From Klugiella xanthotipulae (GTDB lineage: Bacteria; Actinomycetota; Actinomycetes; Actinomycetales; Microbacteriaceae): 64,000 bases of DNA. The notes beneath the pieces are model-generated. The model saw nothing but the letters and a program-made list of their open reading frames with translations, did not search any database and was not told the DNA's origin. Below are positions 8,587 to 16,975 of the stretch, in pieces (within the stretch, counting starts at the first letter, position 1; every line of letters begins with the position of its first letter). The translations under genes were made by a program, and so were the position numbers. The stretch spans positions 558,001 to 622,000 of the forward strand of contig NZ_VFPN01000002.1 in the NCBI RefSeq assembly GCF_006716695.1. The letters are read 5' to 3'.

Positions 8587-10176
8587 ATGGCACAGCACTA
8601 CATTCCCGAGAATCTGCCCACGCACATCCAGCACTACATTGGCGGAAAATTCGTCGATAGTGTGAACGGTGCCACGTTTGACGTGCTTGATCCCGTGTCA
8701 AACCAGACCTACGCGACCGCTGCGGCCGGGCAGCGGGAGGACATCGCTCTCGCGGTCGCCGCCGCAACCACCGCCTTTCGTGAGGGACCCTGGCCGCGGA
8801 TGAAACCACGCGAACGCTTCCGGGTGCTCAACCGGATCGCCGACGCCGTCGAGGCCCAGGATGCCCGGCTGGCCGAGCTTGAAACCTTCGACACCGGCCT
8901 GCCCATCACCCAGGCCCTCGGCCAGGCGCAACGGGCGGCCGAAAACTTCCGTTTCTTCGCCGATCTGATCGTGGCCCAGCGTGACGACCTCTACAAGGTA
9001 CCCGGTACGCAGATCAACTACGTGAACCGCAAGCCCATCGGGGTGGCCGGCCTGATCACCCCCTGGAACACGCCGTTTATGCTGGAAAGTTGGAAGCTCG
9101 CACCCGCACTCGCCTCGGGCTGCACGGTTGTGCTCAAACCGGCCGAGTTCACCCCGCTCTCCGCGAGTCTCTGGGCCAGCATTTTTGCGGAGGCGGGGCT
9201 GCCTGAGGGGGCCTTCAACCTGGTCAACGGCATCGGGGAGGAGGCGGGCGACGCGCTCGTGAAGCATCCGGAGGTTCCCCTCATCTCGTTCACCGGCGAG
9301 AGCAGCACGGGCCAGCTGATTTTCCGCAACTGTGCCGAGAACCTGAAGGGTATGTCGATGGAGCTGGGCGGCAAATCCCCGGCAATCGTCTTTGCCGACG
9401 CCGACCTCGACGCCGCCATCGACTCCACACTTTTTGGGGTGTTCTCACTCAACGGCGAACGCTGCACGGCGGGCAGCCGGATCCTGGTGGAGCGCGCCGT
9501 GTACGACGAGTTCTGCGAGCGCTATGCGGCCCGCGCGAAGAACATCGTGGTCGGCGATCCGCACGACCCGGCCACGGAGGTGGGCGCGCTCGTGCACCCG
9601 GAACACTACGCCAAGGTCATGAGCTACGTGGAGATCGGACGCACGGAAGGCCGCTTACTTGCTGGCGGGGGGCGGCCCGAGAACCTCCCCGAGGGAAACT
9701 ACGTCTCACCTACGGTGTTTGCGGATGTGTCTCCCGAGGCCCGCATCTTCCAGGAGGAGATCTTCGGCCCGGTCGTGGCGATCACACCGTTTGACAGCGA
9801 CGAGGAGGCGCTACGGCTCGCCAACGGCGTGCGCTACGGCCTGGCCGCCTACGTGTGGACCAACGACCTGAAGCGGGCCCACACCTTCGCGCAGGCAATC
9901 GACGCGGGCATGGTCTGGCTCAACTCGCACAATGTACGCGACCTGCGCACCCCGTTCGGCGGGGTGAAGGCCTCCGGCCTCGGCCACGAGGGCGGCTACC
10001 GCTCGATTGACTTCTACACCGACCAGCAGGCCGTGCACATCACCCTCGGGGCCGTGCACACCGCCCGCTTCGGGGCCGCTAGCCCCGCCGAACCACAGAA
10101 ACCCGGATGCGCGGAGCTCGCCCCCCGATCACCGCGCATCCGGTACCCACCCCCTAGGAAAAGGACAATTCAATGA
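8587..10176 (+). CDS. hpaE: 5-carboxymethyl-2-hydroxymuconate semialdehyde dehydrogenase
   Basis: 529-residue NAD(P)-dependent aldehyde dehydrogenase. The active-site parts are N161 (TPWN), E259 (MELGGKSP) and the catalytic cysteine C293 (GERCTAGSRI), all present. It oxidises the ring-cleavage semialdehyde made by HpaD to 5-carboxymethyl-2-hydroxymuconate. The usual family length is about 490-500. Here about 35 extra Pro/Arg-rich residues follow the normal end, and the stop overlaps the hpaD start by ATGA, so the tail-coding DNA also contains the hpaD ribosome site (AGGAAAAGGA). The call of HpaE over another ALDH rests on its immediate neighbour hpaD. Confidence 0.88.
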   Translation: MAQHYIPENLPTHIQHYIGGKFVDSVNGATFDVLDPVSNQTYATAAAGQREDIALAVAAATTAFREGPWPRMKPRERFRVLNRIADAVEAQDARLAELETFDTGLPITQALGQAQRAAENFRFFADLIVAQRDDLYKVPGTQINYVNRKPIGVAGLITPWNTPFMLESWKLAPALASGCTVVLKPAEFTPLSASLWASIFAEAGLPEGAFNLVNGIGEEAGDALVKHPEVPLISFTGESSTGQLIFRNCAENLKGMSMELGGKSPAIVFADADLDAAIDSTLFGVFSLNGERCTAGSRILVERAVYDEFCERYAARAKNIVVGDPHDPATEVGALVHPEHYAKVMSYVEIGRTEGRLLAGGGRPENLPEGNYVSPTVFADVSPEARIFQEEIFGPVVAITPFDSDEEALRLANGVRYGLAAYVWTNDLKRAHTFAQAIDAGMVWLNSHNVRDLRTPFGGVKASGLGHEGGYRSIDFYTDQQAVHITLGAVHTARFGAASPAEPQKPGCAELAPRSPRIRYPPPRKRTIQ

Positions 10177-11249
10177 CGAATGGCATCATTCCCACCCCCA
10201 CGGCGACCCCACCGGACATTCTGCGCTGCGCCTTCATGGAGTTGGTGGTCACCGACCTCGCCGCCTCCCGCGAGTTTTACGTGGACATCCTCGGGCTCGT
10301 TGTGACCGAGGAGTCGGACACCGAGATCTACCTGCGCTCCCTGGAGGAGTTCATCCACCACAACCTGGTGCTGCGCCTGGGCCCCGTGGCCGCGGTTGCG
10401 AGCTTCTCGTACCGGGTGCGCACCCCCGAAGATGTTGATCGAGCCGAGGCCTACTACCGCGAATTGGGCTGCCGGGTGGAGCGCCGCGCAACCGGCTTCG
10501 TGCGGGGCGTGGGTGACTCGGTGCGCGTGGAGGACCCGCTCGGCTTCCCCTACGAGTTCTTCTACCAGGTGGACCATGTGGAGCGCCTGGCCTGGAACTA
10601 CGAACTGTACGGGGCCGGAGCGCTCGTGCGCCTCGACCACTTTAACCAGGTGACCCCCGATGTGCCCCGCGGCCGCACGTACATGGAGGAGCTCGGTTTC
10701 CGAGTGACCGAGGACATCAAGGATGAGGACGGGGTGACCTACGCCGCATGGATGCACCGCAAGGGCACCGTACACGACACCGCGCTCACCGGTGGCGACG
10801 GCCCGCGGATGCATCACATAGCCTTCTCCACCCACGAGAAACACAACATCATCTACATCTGCGACAAGCTCGGCGCGCTGCGCAAATCGGACACCATCGA
10901 GCGCGGACCCGGCCGCCACGGCGTCTCGAACGCGTTCTACCTGTACCTGCGCGACCCGGACGGCCACCGCGTAGAAATCTACACCCAGGACTACTACACG
11001 GGGGACCCGGATAACCCCGTGGTCACCTGGGATGTGCACGACAACCAGCGCCGCGACTGGTGGGGCAGCCCGGTGGTGCCCAGCTGGTACACGGATGCCT
11101 CGCCGGTGCTTGACCTGGACGGCATCCCCCAGCCGATTGTGGCTCGTGAGGAACCGAGCGAGATGGCCGTGACGATTGGGGCCGACGGTTTCTCCTACAC
11201 CCGCAAGGGCGAGGATATGCCCGAGTACAAGCTGGGGTACCAGCTGTAG
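10173..11249 (+). CDS. hpaD: 3,4-dihydroxyphenylacetate (homoprotocatechuate) 2,3-dioxygenase
   Basis: 358 residues of the vicinal-oxygen-chelate, type I extradiol dioxygenase class, like the Brevibacterium/Arthrobacter enzymes and unlike enterobacterial HpaD. Two VOC modules are visible, starting near residues 18 and 150. The metal triad is H156 (RLDHFN), H215 (MHHIAF) and E268 (HRVEIY). This spacing is exactly that of the well-studied B. fuscum enzyme (155/214/267) shifted by one. It opens the ring of 3,4-dihydroxyphenylacetate between C2 and C3 using Fe(II) or Mn(II) and O2. It is the last gene of the rightward operon; a strong hairpin follows 28 bp later. Confidence 0.93.
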   Translation: MTNGIIPTPTATPPDILRCAFMELVVTDLAASREFYVDILGLVVTEESDTEIYLRSLEEFIHHNLVLRLGPVAAVASFSYRVRTPEDVDRAEAYYRELGCRVERRATGFVRGVGDSVRVEDPLGFPYEFFYQVDHVERLAWNYELYGAGALVRLDHFNQVTPDVPRGRTYMEELGFRVTEDIKDEDGVTYAAWMHRKGTVHDTALTGGDGPRMHHIAFSTHEKHNIIYICDKLGALRKSDTIERGPGRHGVSNAFYLYLRDPDGHRVEIYTQDYYTGDPDNPVVTWDVHDNQRRDWWGSPVVPSWYTDASPVLDLDGIPQPIVAREEPSEMAVTIGADGFSYTRKGEDMPEYKLGYQL

Positions 11250-11277
11250 CCCACGCACACCAGCCGCACGTAAACGA

Positions 11278-11318
11278 GCCCTCTGCATCTCCCCCCAACC
11301 GATGGGGATGCAGAGGGC
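11278..11318 (+). terminator. Hairpin terminator after hpaD
   Basis: A perfect 12-bp inverted repeat (GCCCTCTGCATC / GATGCAGAGGGC, arms 11278-11289 and 11307-11318) lies just past the hpaD stop. It lies between convergent genes. It lacks a clear U tract, which is common for actinobacterial terminators, and could serve both directions. Confidence 0.7.
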
Positions 11319-11357
11319 ACCGTTGTGGGAGGCCCGCGCCTGCTGCGCGTGCAGGTA

Positions 11358-11642
11358 TTAGATGTGCTCGGCGGTGGCCTGCGCGGCGGCGGGCACGAGG
11401 ACGTTATCGCTCGGGAGGGCCGGAGAGGCGACCGGAGCGTCCGCGGTGACGCTGGGGGCACGGCGCGTACCGAAGAAGTATCGGAGCAGGAGCAGCACGC
11501 CCAGGAAACTCCCGCCGTTGGTGAATAGCACGGTGGTGATCTGAAGATCGCTGTGTAGCCATGAGTAGCAGCACACAGACAGAAGAAGAGCCCCGGCGAT
11601 CAGCCAGAGCACGGAGGGCCGGGTAATGAGGTAGTTTTTCAT
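11358..11642 (-). CDS. Small two-helix membrane protein, unknown function
   Basis: 94 residues from ATG 11642, which has AAGGGA upstream; the frame runs open to 11708 but that extension is less convincing. Two hydrophobic segments are visible, LWLIAGALLLSVCCYSWL (about 13-30) and a second around TTVLFTNGGSFLGVLLLLRYFF (about 37-58). They are followed by a basic FGTRR and an Ala/Pro-rich tail of about 35 residues, probably cytoplasmic. No family is recognised. The upstream flank to 11801 is unusually AT-rich and may hold its promoter. Confidence 0.6.
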   Translation of the reverse strand: MKNYLITRPSVLWLIAGALLLSVCCYSWLHSDLQITTVLFTNGGSFLGVLLLLRYFFGTRRAPSVTADAPVASPALPSDNVLVPAAAQATAEHI

Positions 11643-11801
11643 GGTTTCCCTTGCACGAAGGGCCCTGAGCGGCGCTGCGGGGCCAAAATTATCCGTCAAC
11701 AGAAACATATAAATGGCTTTTGATTAAGTCACGCGATCGCGGAAATACCGGCGACATCTACAGAAAACATTATAAGAAATCCGCTATTTAATGTAGACAC
11801 T

Positions 11802-12389
11802 CTACACATCGGCCTCTTCGAGCACCGCGCCCGCCGCGGCCAGCTCCCGGAGCGCCGCGACACTCGTTGCGGGGGCCACCCCCGCAACGAGGTCGGTGAA
11901 GACCCGCACCTGCTGGCCCGCAGCGAGGGCATCCCGGGCCGAGGCCAACACGCAATAGTCGGTGGCAAGGCCCACAACATCCACAACGGTAATGTCATTG
12001 GCGGCGAAAACCTCGTTCAACGTCGAACCGTCGGGAGCCACCCCCTCAAACGCCGAGTAGGCGGGCACTCCCATACCCTTACGCAGGTGTACGTCGATGG
12101 GCTCCAGGTTGAGCAGGGGGTGGTAGTCGGCACCCTCGGTACCCACCACACAGTGCTCCGGCCAGGTGGTCGAGAAGTTAGGCACCTCACCCCGCACGGC
12201 AAAGTGACCACCGTTGTCACTACCGGCCGTATGCCAGTCGCGGGAGGCAACCACGAGGTCATACTCACCCACGCTCGCCGTCATCAGCCGGGTAATCCCC
12301 GACGCGACAGCCGCGCCGCCATCCACCGCAAGCGCACCACCCTCGGCAAAATCGTTCTGAACGTCAATGATGAGCAAGGCCTTAGCCAT
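11802..12389 (-). CDS. pncA: Nicotinamidase (isochorismatase family)
   Basis: 195 residues of the cysteine-hydrolase superfamily. The catalytic triad D9 (LIIDVQNDF), K104 (LRKGMG) and C146 (ATDYCV) is present. So are the metal ligands D51, H53 and H62 (SRDWHTAGSDNGGHF) that are typical of PncA rather than isochorismatase. The protein converts nicotinamide to nicotinate for NAD salvage; homologues also activate pyrazinamide. The gene lies 38 bp downstream of the Gfo/Idh/MocA gene on the same strand and may share its transcript. Confidence 0.9.
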   Translation of the reverse strand: MAKALLIIDVQNDFAEGGALAVDGGAAVASGITRLMTASVGEYDLVVASRDWHTAGSDNGGHFAVRGEVPNFSTTWPEHCVVGTEGADYHPLLNLEPIDVHLRKGMGVPAYSAFEGVAPDGSTLNEVFAANDITVVDVVGLATDYCVLASARDALAAGQQVRVFTDLVAGVAPATSVAALRELAAAGAVLEEADV

Positions 12390-12427
12390 AACGGGTCTCC
12401 ATTCGCACAGGGATAACTCGCGCCAGC

Positions 12428-13411
12428 CTACTCCCCCGGGTACACGAGCCCCACCTCCGCGCGAACCCGATCGAGGGTGCGCATCACGGCAATGGACTCA
12501 CCGGGCGTGATGAGTTCACACTCGGTTTCGCCCGCCTCAATCAGGCGGGTGACCTCGACGGCTTGGAGACCGCGGCCCGTACCCGTGACGAGCGAGATGA
12601 ACTTGTCGATCTCCCGATCCTCCCGGTCGTACACCGTGAAGCCGGTGGGCTGGTACCAGACGCCCTCGATCTCGATGCGACCCTCCGTGCCGAGGATGCT
12701 CGCGCGGTTGGGGCCGCGGGTGTCGCTGGCCGACAGGCTCGTGGCGATGCGGCCATCCTGGTAGCCCAGGATCGTGGCGACCTGGGCATCCGCCCCCGTC
12801 TCCTTAAAAATTGCTGTGGCCTGCACGGTGTCGGGCTCGCCGAAGAGGTCGTGGGCACACGAGACCGGGTAGACGCCCAGGTCGAGGAGCGCTCCGCCGC
12901 CGAGGGCCAGGTTGTTGATGCGGTGCTCCGGGTCCGCGGAGAGGGCCTGGGTGTGGTCGGCCATGAGCGTGTGCACGTCGCCGATCATCCCGCTCGCGAT
13001 GATCTCGCGGATGCGCGCCATATGCGGCAGGAACCGGGTCCACATGGCCTCGACCACGAGCAGGGAGCGCTCCCGCGCGACCTCGACAACCTCGGCGGCC
13101 TGGGCCGCGTTGAGCGCAAACGGCTTCTCGACCAGGATGTGTTTACCCGCCCGGAGCGCGAGCAGGGCGTGCTCGTGGTGGAACGGGTACGGGCTCGCGA
13201 TGTAGACCACATCCACATCGGGGTCGGCCACAAGATCTGCGTAGTTTCCGTGGGTCGCGGGGATACCAAACTCCCGGGCAAAAGCGCGGGCCCGCTCCGC
13301 ATCGCGCGAACCGACGGCGTGCACCACGAGGCCCTCGGCGATGAGGTCGGCGACCACGATGCGGGCGATACCGCCCGGGGCCAGGACACCCCAGCGAATG
13401 GTGCGGGACAT
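12428..13411 (-). CDS. Gfo/Idh/MocA-family NAD(P)-dependent oxidoreductase
   Basis: 327 residues from ATG 13411, which has AGAGGAG 9 nt upstream; the open frame continues to 13576 without a ribosome site. The N-terminal Rossmann fold carries a slightly altered nucleotide loop (VLAPGGIARIVV). The EKP motif of the family appears in HILVEKPFALNAAQA. The C-terminal alpha/beta domain includes GGGALLDLGVYPVSCAHDLFG, whose Asp/Tyr/His pattern matches dehydrogenases of the glucose-fructose oxidoreductase/D-xylose branch. The sugar substrate is not predictable. It is divergently transcribed from corA. Confidence 0.88.
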   Translation of the reverse strand: MSRTIRWGVLAPGGIARIVVADLIAEGLVVHAVGSRDAERARAFAREFGIPATHGNYADLVADPDVDVVYIASPYPFHHEHALLALRAGKHILVEKPFALNAAQAAEVVEVARERSLLVVEAMWTRFLPHMARIREIIASGMIGDVHTLMADHTQALSADPEHRINNLALGGGALLDLGVYPVSCAHDLFGEPDTVQATAIFKETGADAQVATILGYQDGRIATSLSASDTRGPNRASILGTEGRIEIEGVWYQPTGFTVYDREDREIDKFISLVTGTGRGLQAVEVTRLIEAGETECELITPGESIAVMRTLDRVRAEVGLVYPGE

Positions 13412-13591
13412 AGTGCGACTCCTCTCGTTTCTGGCCAGCACGGGGGTGCGCGGCGGCCCTTTCCGCAATGCTAGGGTATTCTGCGCCCGAGGGGCTGGAC
13501 CGCGCTGGTACGCTGGCCCCACTCCCCCACCCTCTCCGAACATCCACACGCACCATCCGCACGCCCACGGCCGCACCGCCAGGAGAACGCC

Positions 13592-14575
13592 ATGACCCTC
13601 TCAACCAACAGCATCTACGTGGACGGCAAACTTGCCCACACCGCCGAGACGCTCGACGACACCTTCCGCTTGCTGCGCGAGAACCGAGGGATGGCCTTCA
13701 TCGCCCTGGACCGGCCCGCCGAGCACGAGCTCATCTCGGTGGGTCAGGAGTTTGGTTTACACGAGCTGGCCGTCGAGGATGCCCTGCGCGGCCACCAGCG
13801 TGCCAAGCTGGAACGCTACGCCCACACCCTCTTTGTGGTGCTGCGGCCCGCCGTCTACGTGGACGAGGATGAGCGCGTGGAGTTTGGCGAGCTCCACCTG
13901 TTTGTGGGGCCCAACTTCTTCATCAGCGTGGTCAAGGTGGACCCGGGGGACAGCGGGTTCGTGCGGCGCAGCCTCAGCCGGTTGGAGCGCAAACCCGAGC
14001 TTCTCGCGATGGGCCCCCAGGCGCTGCTCTACGCGCTCTTCGACGAGGTGGTTGACGCCTACACCCCCGTAACCAACGGGCTAGAGGAAGACATCGACCA
14101 GATTGAGGAGCAGCTCTTTGCCGGTTACCCCGAGGTCTCGCGGCGCATCTACGAACTGTTCAGCGAGGTCGTCGAGTTTCAGCGCGCCACCCGCCCCCTG
14201 CTGTCGATGCTCGACGCGCTGCTGCGTGGGGCCGACAAGTACCAGGTGCCCGTGGAGTTGCAGCGCCGGTATCGGGATGTTCGTGACCACGTCATCCGGG
14301 TCATTGAACGTTCCGAGTCCTTCCGCTCGCTCCTGCAGAACGCACTCACGGTCAACGCGACGCTCGTGGCGCAGCAACAGAACGATGTGACCAAGCGCAT
14401 CTCGGCCTGGGCCGCCATTCTCTTTGCACCCACGCTGATCGGGGCCATCTACGGGATGAACTTCGATCACATGCCCGAGCTGCACTGGGAGTACGGTTAC
14501 GCACTGGCACTCGTGGGGATGGGCCTGCTGGGTGGGGGTCTCTACGTGGCCTTCAAGTGGAAGCGGTGGCTCTAA
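13592..14575 (+). CDS. corA: CorA-type Mg2+/Co2+ channel
   Basis: 327 residues. The long N-terminal cytoplasmic domain is rich in acidic and helical segments. Two C-terminal membrane helices flank the diagnostic YGMNFDHMPEL loop (GMN motif). The second helix is YALALVGMGLLGGGLYVAF, followed by a basic KWKRWL end. CorA forms pentameric magnesium channels in the inner membrane. AGGAGA precedes the ATG at a good distance. It is monocistronic, with terminator-like hairpins immediately downstream. Confidence 0.93.
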   Translation: MTLSTNSIYVDGKLAHTAETLDDTFRLLRENRGMAFIALDRPAEHELISVGQEFGLHELAVEDALRGHQRAKLERYAHTLFVVLRPAVYVDEDERVEFGELHLFVGPNFFISVVKVDPGDSGFVRRSLSRLERKPELLAMGPQALLYALFDEVVDAYTPVTNGLEEDIDQIEEQLFAGYPEVSRRIYELFSEVVEFQRATRPLLSMLDALLRGADKYQVPVELQRRYRDVRDHVIRVIERSESFRSLLQNALTVNATLVAQQQNDVTKRISAWAAILFAPTLIGAIYGMNFDHMPELHWEYGYALALVGMGLLGGGLYVAFKWKRWL

Positions 14576-14607
14576 ACCCTGAGTACCGGCCCCCAGGGTA
14601 CCCCGGA

Positions 14608-14670
14608 GCTGCCTTCTGGCCGCATGAAGGGTAGGGTGCGACCAGAAGGCAGCCTCTGCCGGGGGCAGAG
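14608..14670 (+). terminator. Double hairpin after corA
   Basis: The first inverted repeat is a perfect 12-bp stem (GCTGCCTTCTGG / CCAGAAGGCAGC, 14608-14619 and 14642-14653). It is followed at once by CTCTGCC-GGG-GGCAGAG (14654-14670) and TTTCTG. The second hairpin with its short T run looks like an intrinsic terminator. A near-repeat of GGTACCCCGGAGCTG flanks the pair (about 14597 and 14680). Confidence 0.75.
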
Positions 14671-15122
14671 TTTCTGCCACGGCACCCCGGAGCTGTTAGG
14701 GCGGCTCGACGTAGGCACAATGACAGATCTTAGAATAGCACCCTCAGTTAACCATATTAAATATATTTCGTTTCTCTGAGGCTAGATGTTTTTCCACTGC
14801 ACGGAAAAATGCTTGCGAGCATAATTCGTAAGATTTTGACCTCCTGTGACTCTCTCCAGACGTGCCACTCCTGTGGTTTCGCGGAGTTTTACCGCGCACC
14901 TCCGCGATATGTCCAGTCCTCTGCGACCGGATCGCGACAGATTACCGCCGCGCCGTTCGCCGTTGTGACTGGAGATCACCGTGACGAGCAGGGCGTTTGC
15001 CGAGGGGCAGGGCATCCCGCTCTGCACGCCGGTAGACGCGTGGGACAGAACATCTCACCCGAGCGCGCACGAGCGGGTGTAACCGCATTCACTATCGCGT
15101 TTTAGTCTTTCGACTTGCGCAC
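14671..15122. other. Intergenic region, no convincing gene
   Basis: About 450 bp between the corA terminator and the PadR promoter. It is AT-rich at 14730-14830, with a TTTTTCC / GGAAAAA hairpin at 14789-14809. Open frames of 80-100 codons exist on both strands but have no ribosome site, atypical composition and no recognisable domain. I assign no gene. Confidence 0.5.
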
Positions 15123-15148
15123 TAGTGTGGATTGCGTAGTAGTGTGGA
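15123..15148 (+). promoter_or_regulatory. Direct repeat before padR, possible autoregulatory site
   Basis: TAGTGTGGA occurs twice, at 15123-15131 and 15140-15148, 17 bp apart start to start. The second copy ends about 20 bp before the padR start codon. PadR regulators usually control their own operon, so an operator or overlapping promoter is expected here. The repeat is seen directly; the role is inferred. Confidence 0.4.
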
Positions 15149-15167
15149 GTCCGTTGATAGGAGACAC

Positions 15168-15569
15168 ATGGATACCACTCAATTGCTCAAGGGGGTGCTC
15201 GACGCCGCCGTGCTGGCGGTCACCCGCCACGAGGACGGCTACGGCTACGACGTTGTGCGCCGACTGCGCGCCGCCGGCCTCAGCGAGGTGGGGGACGCCT
15301 CGGTGTACGGCACCCTGCGTCGGCTCTACACCGCCGGGGCGCTCTCCACCTACGTGGTGCCCTCCGAGGGCGGACCGCACCGCAAGTACTACGCGATCAC
15401 CCCCGAGGGAAAACGGATGCTCACCGAGCAGCGCACCAGCTGGCAGAGATTTGCCGACACCCTCAACCTTCTGCTGGCGGAAACACCGGCCCCCCTCACC
15501 GATCCACCCAGCCAGATCACCACCGCGAGCCACCCGGGCTCACCCAGCCACACCGAGGACAAGTCATGA
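15168..15569 (+). CDS. PadR-family transcriptional regulator
   Basis: 133 residues from ATG 15168, preceded by ATAGGAGA. The winged helix-turn-helix of PadR is clear (LLKGVLDAAVLAVTRHEDGYGYDVVRRLRAAGLSEVGDASVYGTLRRLYTAGALSTYVVP, then HRKYYAITPEGKRML). Only a short C-terminal helix follows (PadR-s2 type), then a Pro/Thr/Ser-rich tail. The stop overlaps the next start by ATGA. In this gene pair layout PadR senses an envelope stress or antimicrobial and represses the partner membrane protein. The specific inducer is unknown. Confidence 0.9.
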   Translation: MDTTQLLKGVLDAAVLAVTRHEDGYGYDVVRRLRAAGLSEVGDASVYGTLRRLYTAGALSTYVVPSEGGPHRKYYAITPEGKRMLTEQRTSWQRFADTLNLLLAETPAPLTDPPSQITTASHPGSPSHTEDKS

Positions 15570-16675
15570 CTACTGAGAACGCACCCCGCATCCGGGAATT
15601 TGCCGATGCCGTTCGGGCGGCGCTCGGCGACCTCGCCCCCGAGGTGATCACCGAGCTCACCGAAGGGCTCGAATCCGACCTCACCGACCAGGCCGCCGAC
15701 CTGGCCGCCACCCCGGAGGCCCAGCAGCTCACCCTGGACGACGCCGTCGCCTACGCCAACGAGTTGCGCACCGCCGCGGGACTGCCCGAGGCGGCACCCG
15801 CCACCGACGTGACGGCCGAACGGCGACCGCTACGGGAGCTGGGCACCTGGGCACGTGACGTGCGGGCGACGTGGGCCGCGAGCATCCGCTCGACACCACT
15901 CGGAAACGGGACACTCGACTTCCTGGTGGCGCTGCGGCCCCTCTGGTGGGTGCTACGAGGAACCGTCATCTTTTTTACCCTGGCGGTCATGGCAGAGGTC
16001 GGCCTGGGGTACTTTAACCGGGGCTACTGGGTGGCCTGGGCGGCGTGGCTCGTCTGCGTGGTGGTGAGCGTGCAGTGGGGCCGCGGGCACTGGTTGTGGC
16101 GGCGTTGGATGCGCAAACTTCTCGTCCTGGTCAACGTGTGCAGTGTGCTCGCACTGCCCGCCGTGACCGGCTACGCCACCTCACGCTTGATTCCGGAAAC
16201 CGTCTCCATCTCCACCAACGGCGGCGGTCTCTGGCTGGACGACCGACAGGTGCTCAACATCTTCCCGTACGACGCCGAGGGCAACCCGCTCGACAATGTG
16301 CAGCTGTTTGACGAGACCGGTCAGCCGCTATCCACCACCCCGGGTGGCGACAGCACCATGAGTATCGGCAACACCTTCTACGACGGAGATATGGTCGAGT
16401 ACGGATTGGTGACCTACGGGATTGAGAACGGCAACAGCGTGTGGAACGTCTACCCGCTGCGAGAGGCCCGCCTCAACGGGATCGGAGAGATCGGCTCCAC
16501 CCCCGAGAAAGCCGCCCGTCCGTTTGAGCGGACCAACTCACTACCCAGCGCCAACACGGAGGACCCGGACGACCCCGCGCAGCCCACCGAGTCGCCGGCA
16601 CCGACCGCAACCCCGGCACCGACCGGCACCCCCACCCCCGGCAGCACCGACGAGAACCCGGAGGACAAGGGATGA
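15566..16675 (+). CDS. PadR-operon membrane protein with N-terminal HAAS/DUF1700-like helix bundle
   Basis: 369 residues. Residues 1-75 form an acidic helical domain (LGDLAPEVITELTEGLESDLTDQA...LDDAVAYANELRTAAGLP), as found in HAAS/permease-prefix proteins encoded next to PadR. Three or four hydrophobic segments follow at about residues 125-215, including LWWVLRGTVIFFTLAVMAEVGLGYF and a pair around YWVAWAAWLVCVVVSVQW. About 120 extracellular-looking residues come next, then a Thr/Pro-rich tail (TPAPTGTPTPGSTDEN). Coupled to padR by ATGA and to a 52-codon gene by another ATGA. Role unknown; probably envelope sensing or repair. Confidence 0.75.
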   Translation: MTTENAPRIREFADAVRAALGDLAPEVITELTEGLESDLTDQAADLAATPEAQQLTLDDAVAYANELRTAAGLPEAAPATDVTAERRPLRELGTWARDVRATWAASIRSTPLGNGTLDFLVALRPLWWVLRGTVIFFTLAVMAEVGLGYFNRGYWVAWAAWLVCVVVSVQWGRGHWLWRRWMRKLLVLVNVCSVLALPAVTGYATSRLIPETVSISTNGGGLWLDDRQVLNIFPYDAEGNPLDNVQLFDETGQPLSTTPGGDSTMSIGNTFYDGDMVEYGLVTYGIENGNSVWNVYPLREARLNGIGEIGSTPEKAARPFERTNSLPSANTEDPDDPAQPTESPAPTATPAPTGTPTPGSTDENPEDKG

Positions 16676-16830
16676 TCGACGCAGCCCACCTGCCCGGCGA
16701 CCTCTTCACCACCCCGGGAACGGAGGTCATCCACCGCAGCATCACGGCCTCGGAGGTGTTGCCGCGGGCATCCCGCTCGCTGATCGTGGCCGCGTGGCCG
16801 GCGGAGGAACCCAGCAACGGCGGAGCCTAA
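16672..16830 (+). CDS. 52-residue downstream gene of the padR operon, unknown function
   Basis: The ATG at 16672 overlaps the stop of the membrane-protein gene (ATGA) and is preceded by GAGGACAAGGG. The product begins MIDAAHLPGD and ends EEPSNGGA. It has no signal peptide or membrane helix and no family I recognise. Start overlap, ribosome site and GC-rich third positions argue that it is translated. It is followed 42 bp later by the long palindrome that ends the operon. Confidence 0.5.
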   Translation: MIDAAHLPGDLFTTPGTEVIHRSITASEVLPRASRSLIVAAWPAEEPSNGGA

Positions 16831-16872
16831 CCCCCTTTGCCCCGCCTGCCGCCGCCTGCCGCTCACACAGCG

Positions 16873-16939
16873 CTCCGGGTGACTTTTCCTCACAGTTCGA
16901 CGAAATAAACGTCGATCTGTGAGGAAAAGTCACCCGGAG
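16873..16939. terminator. 67-bp near-perfect palindrome, bidirectional terminator
   Basis: Arms of 23 bp are perfectly complementary (CTCCGGGTGACTTTTCCTCA... at 16873 and its complement ending at 16939). They continue for 7 more bp with one mismatch around an AAATAAA loop. It sits between the convergent padR operon and the lipoprotein gene. The arm carries internal TTTT on each strand, giving U-rich runs in both transcripts. Its length and perfection are unusual for a simple terminator and could also mark a dispersed palindromic repeat. Confidence 0.7.
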
Positions 16940-16975
16940 TGGGGCAGGGCAGAGCGGAGCGGGCGGCGGGCGGGG

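Noticed and set aside
14782-15105. Overlapping 81- and 98-codon frames in the corA-padR gap
   Set aside because: No ribosome site, no recognisable domain and AT-rich non-coding composition.
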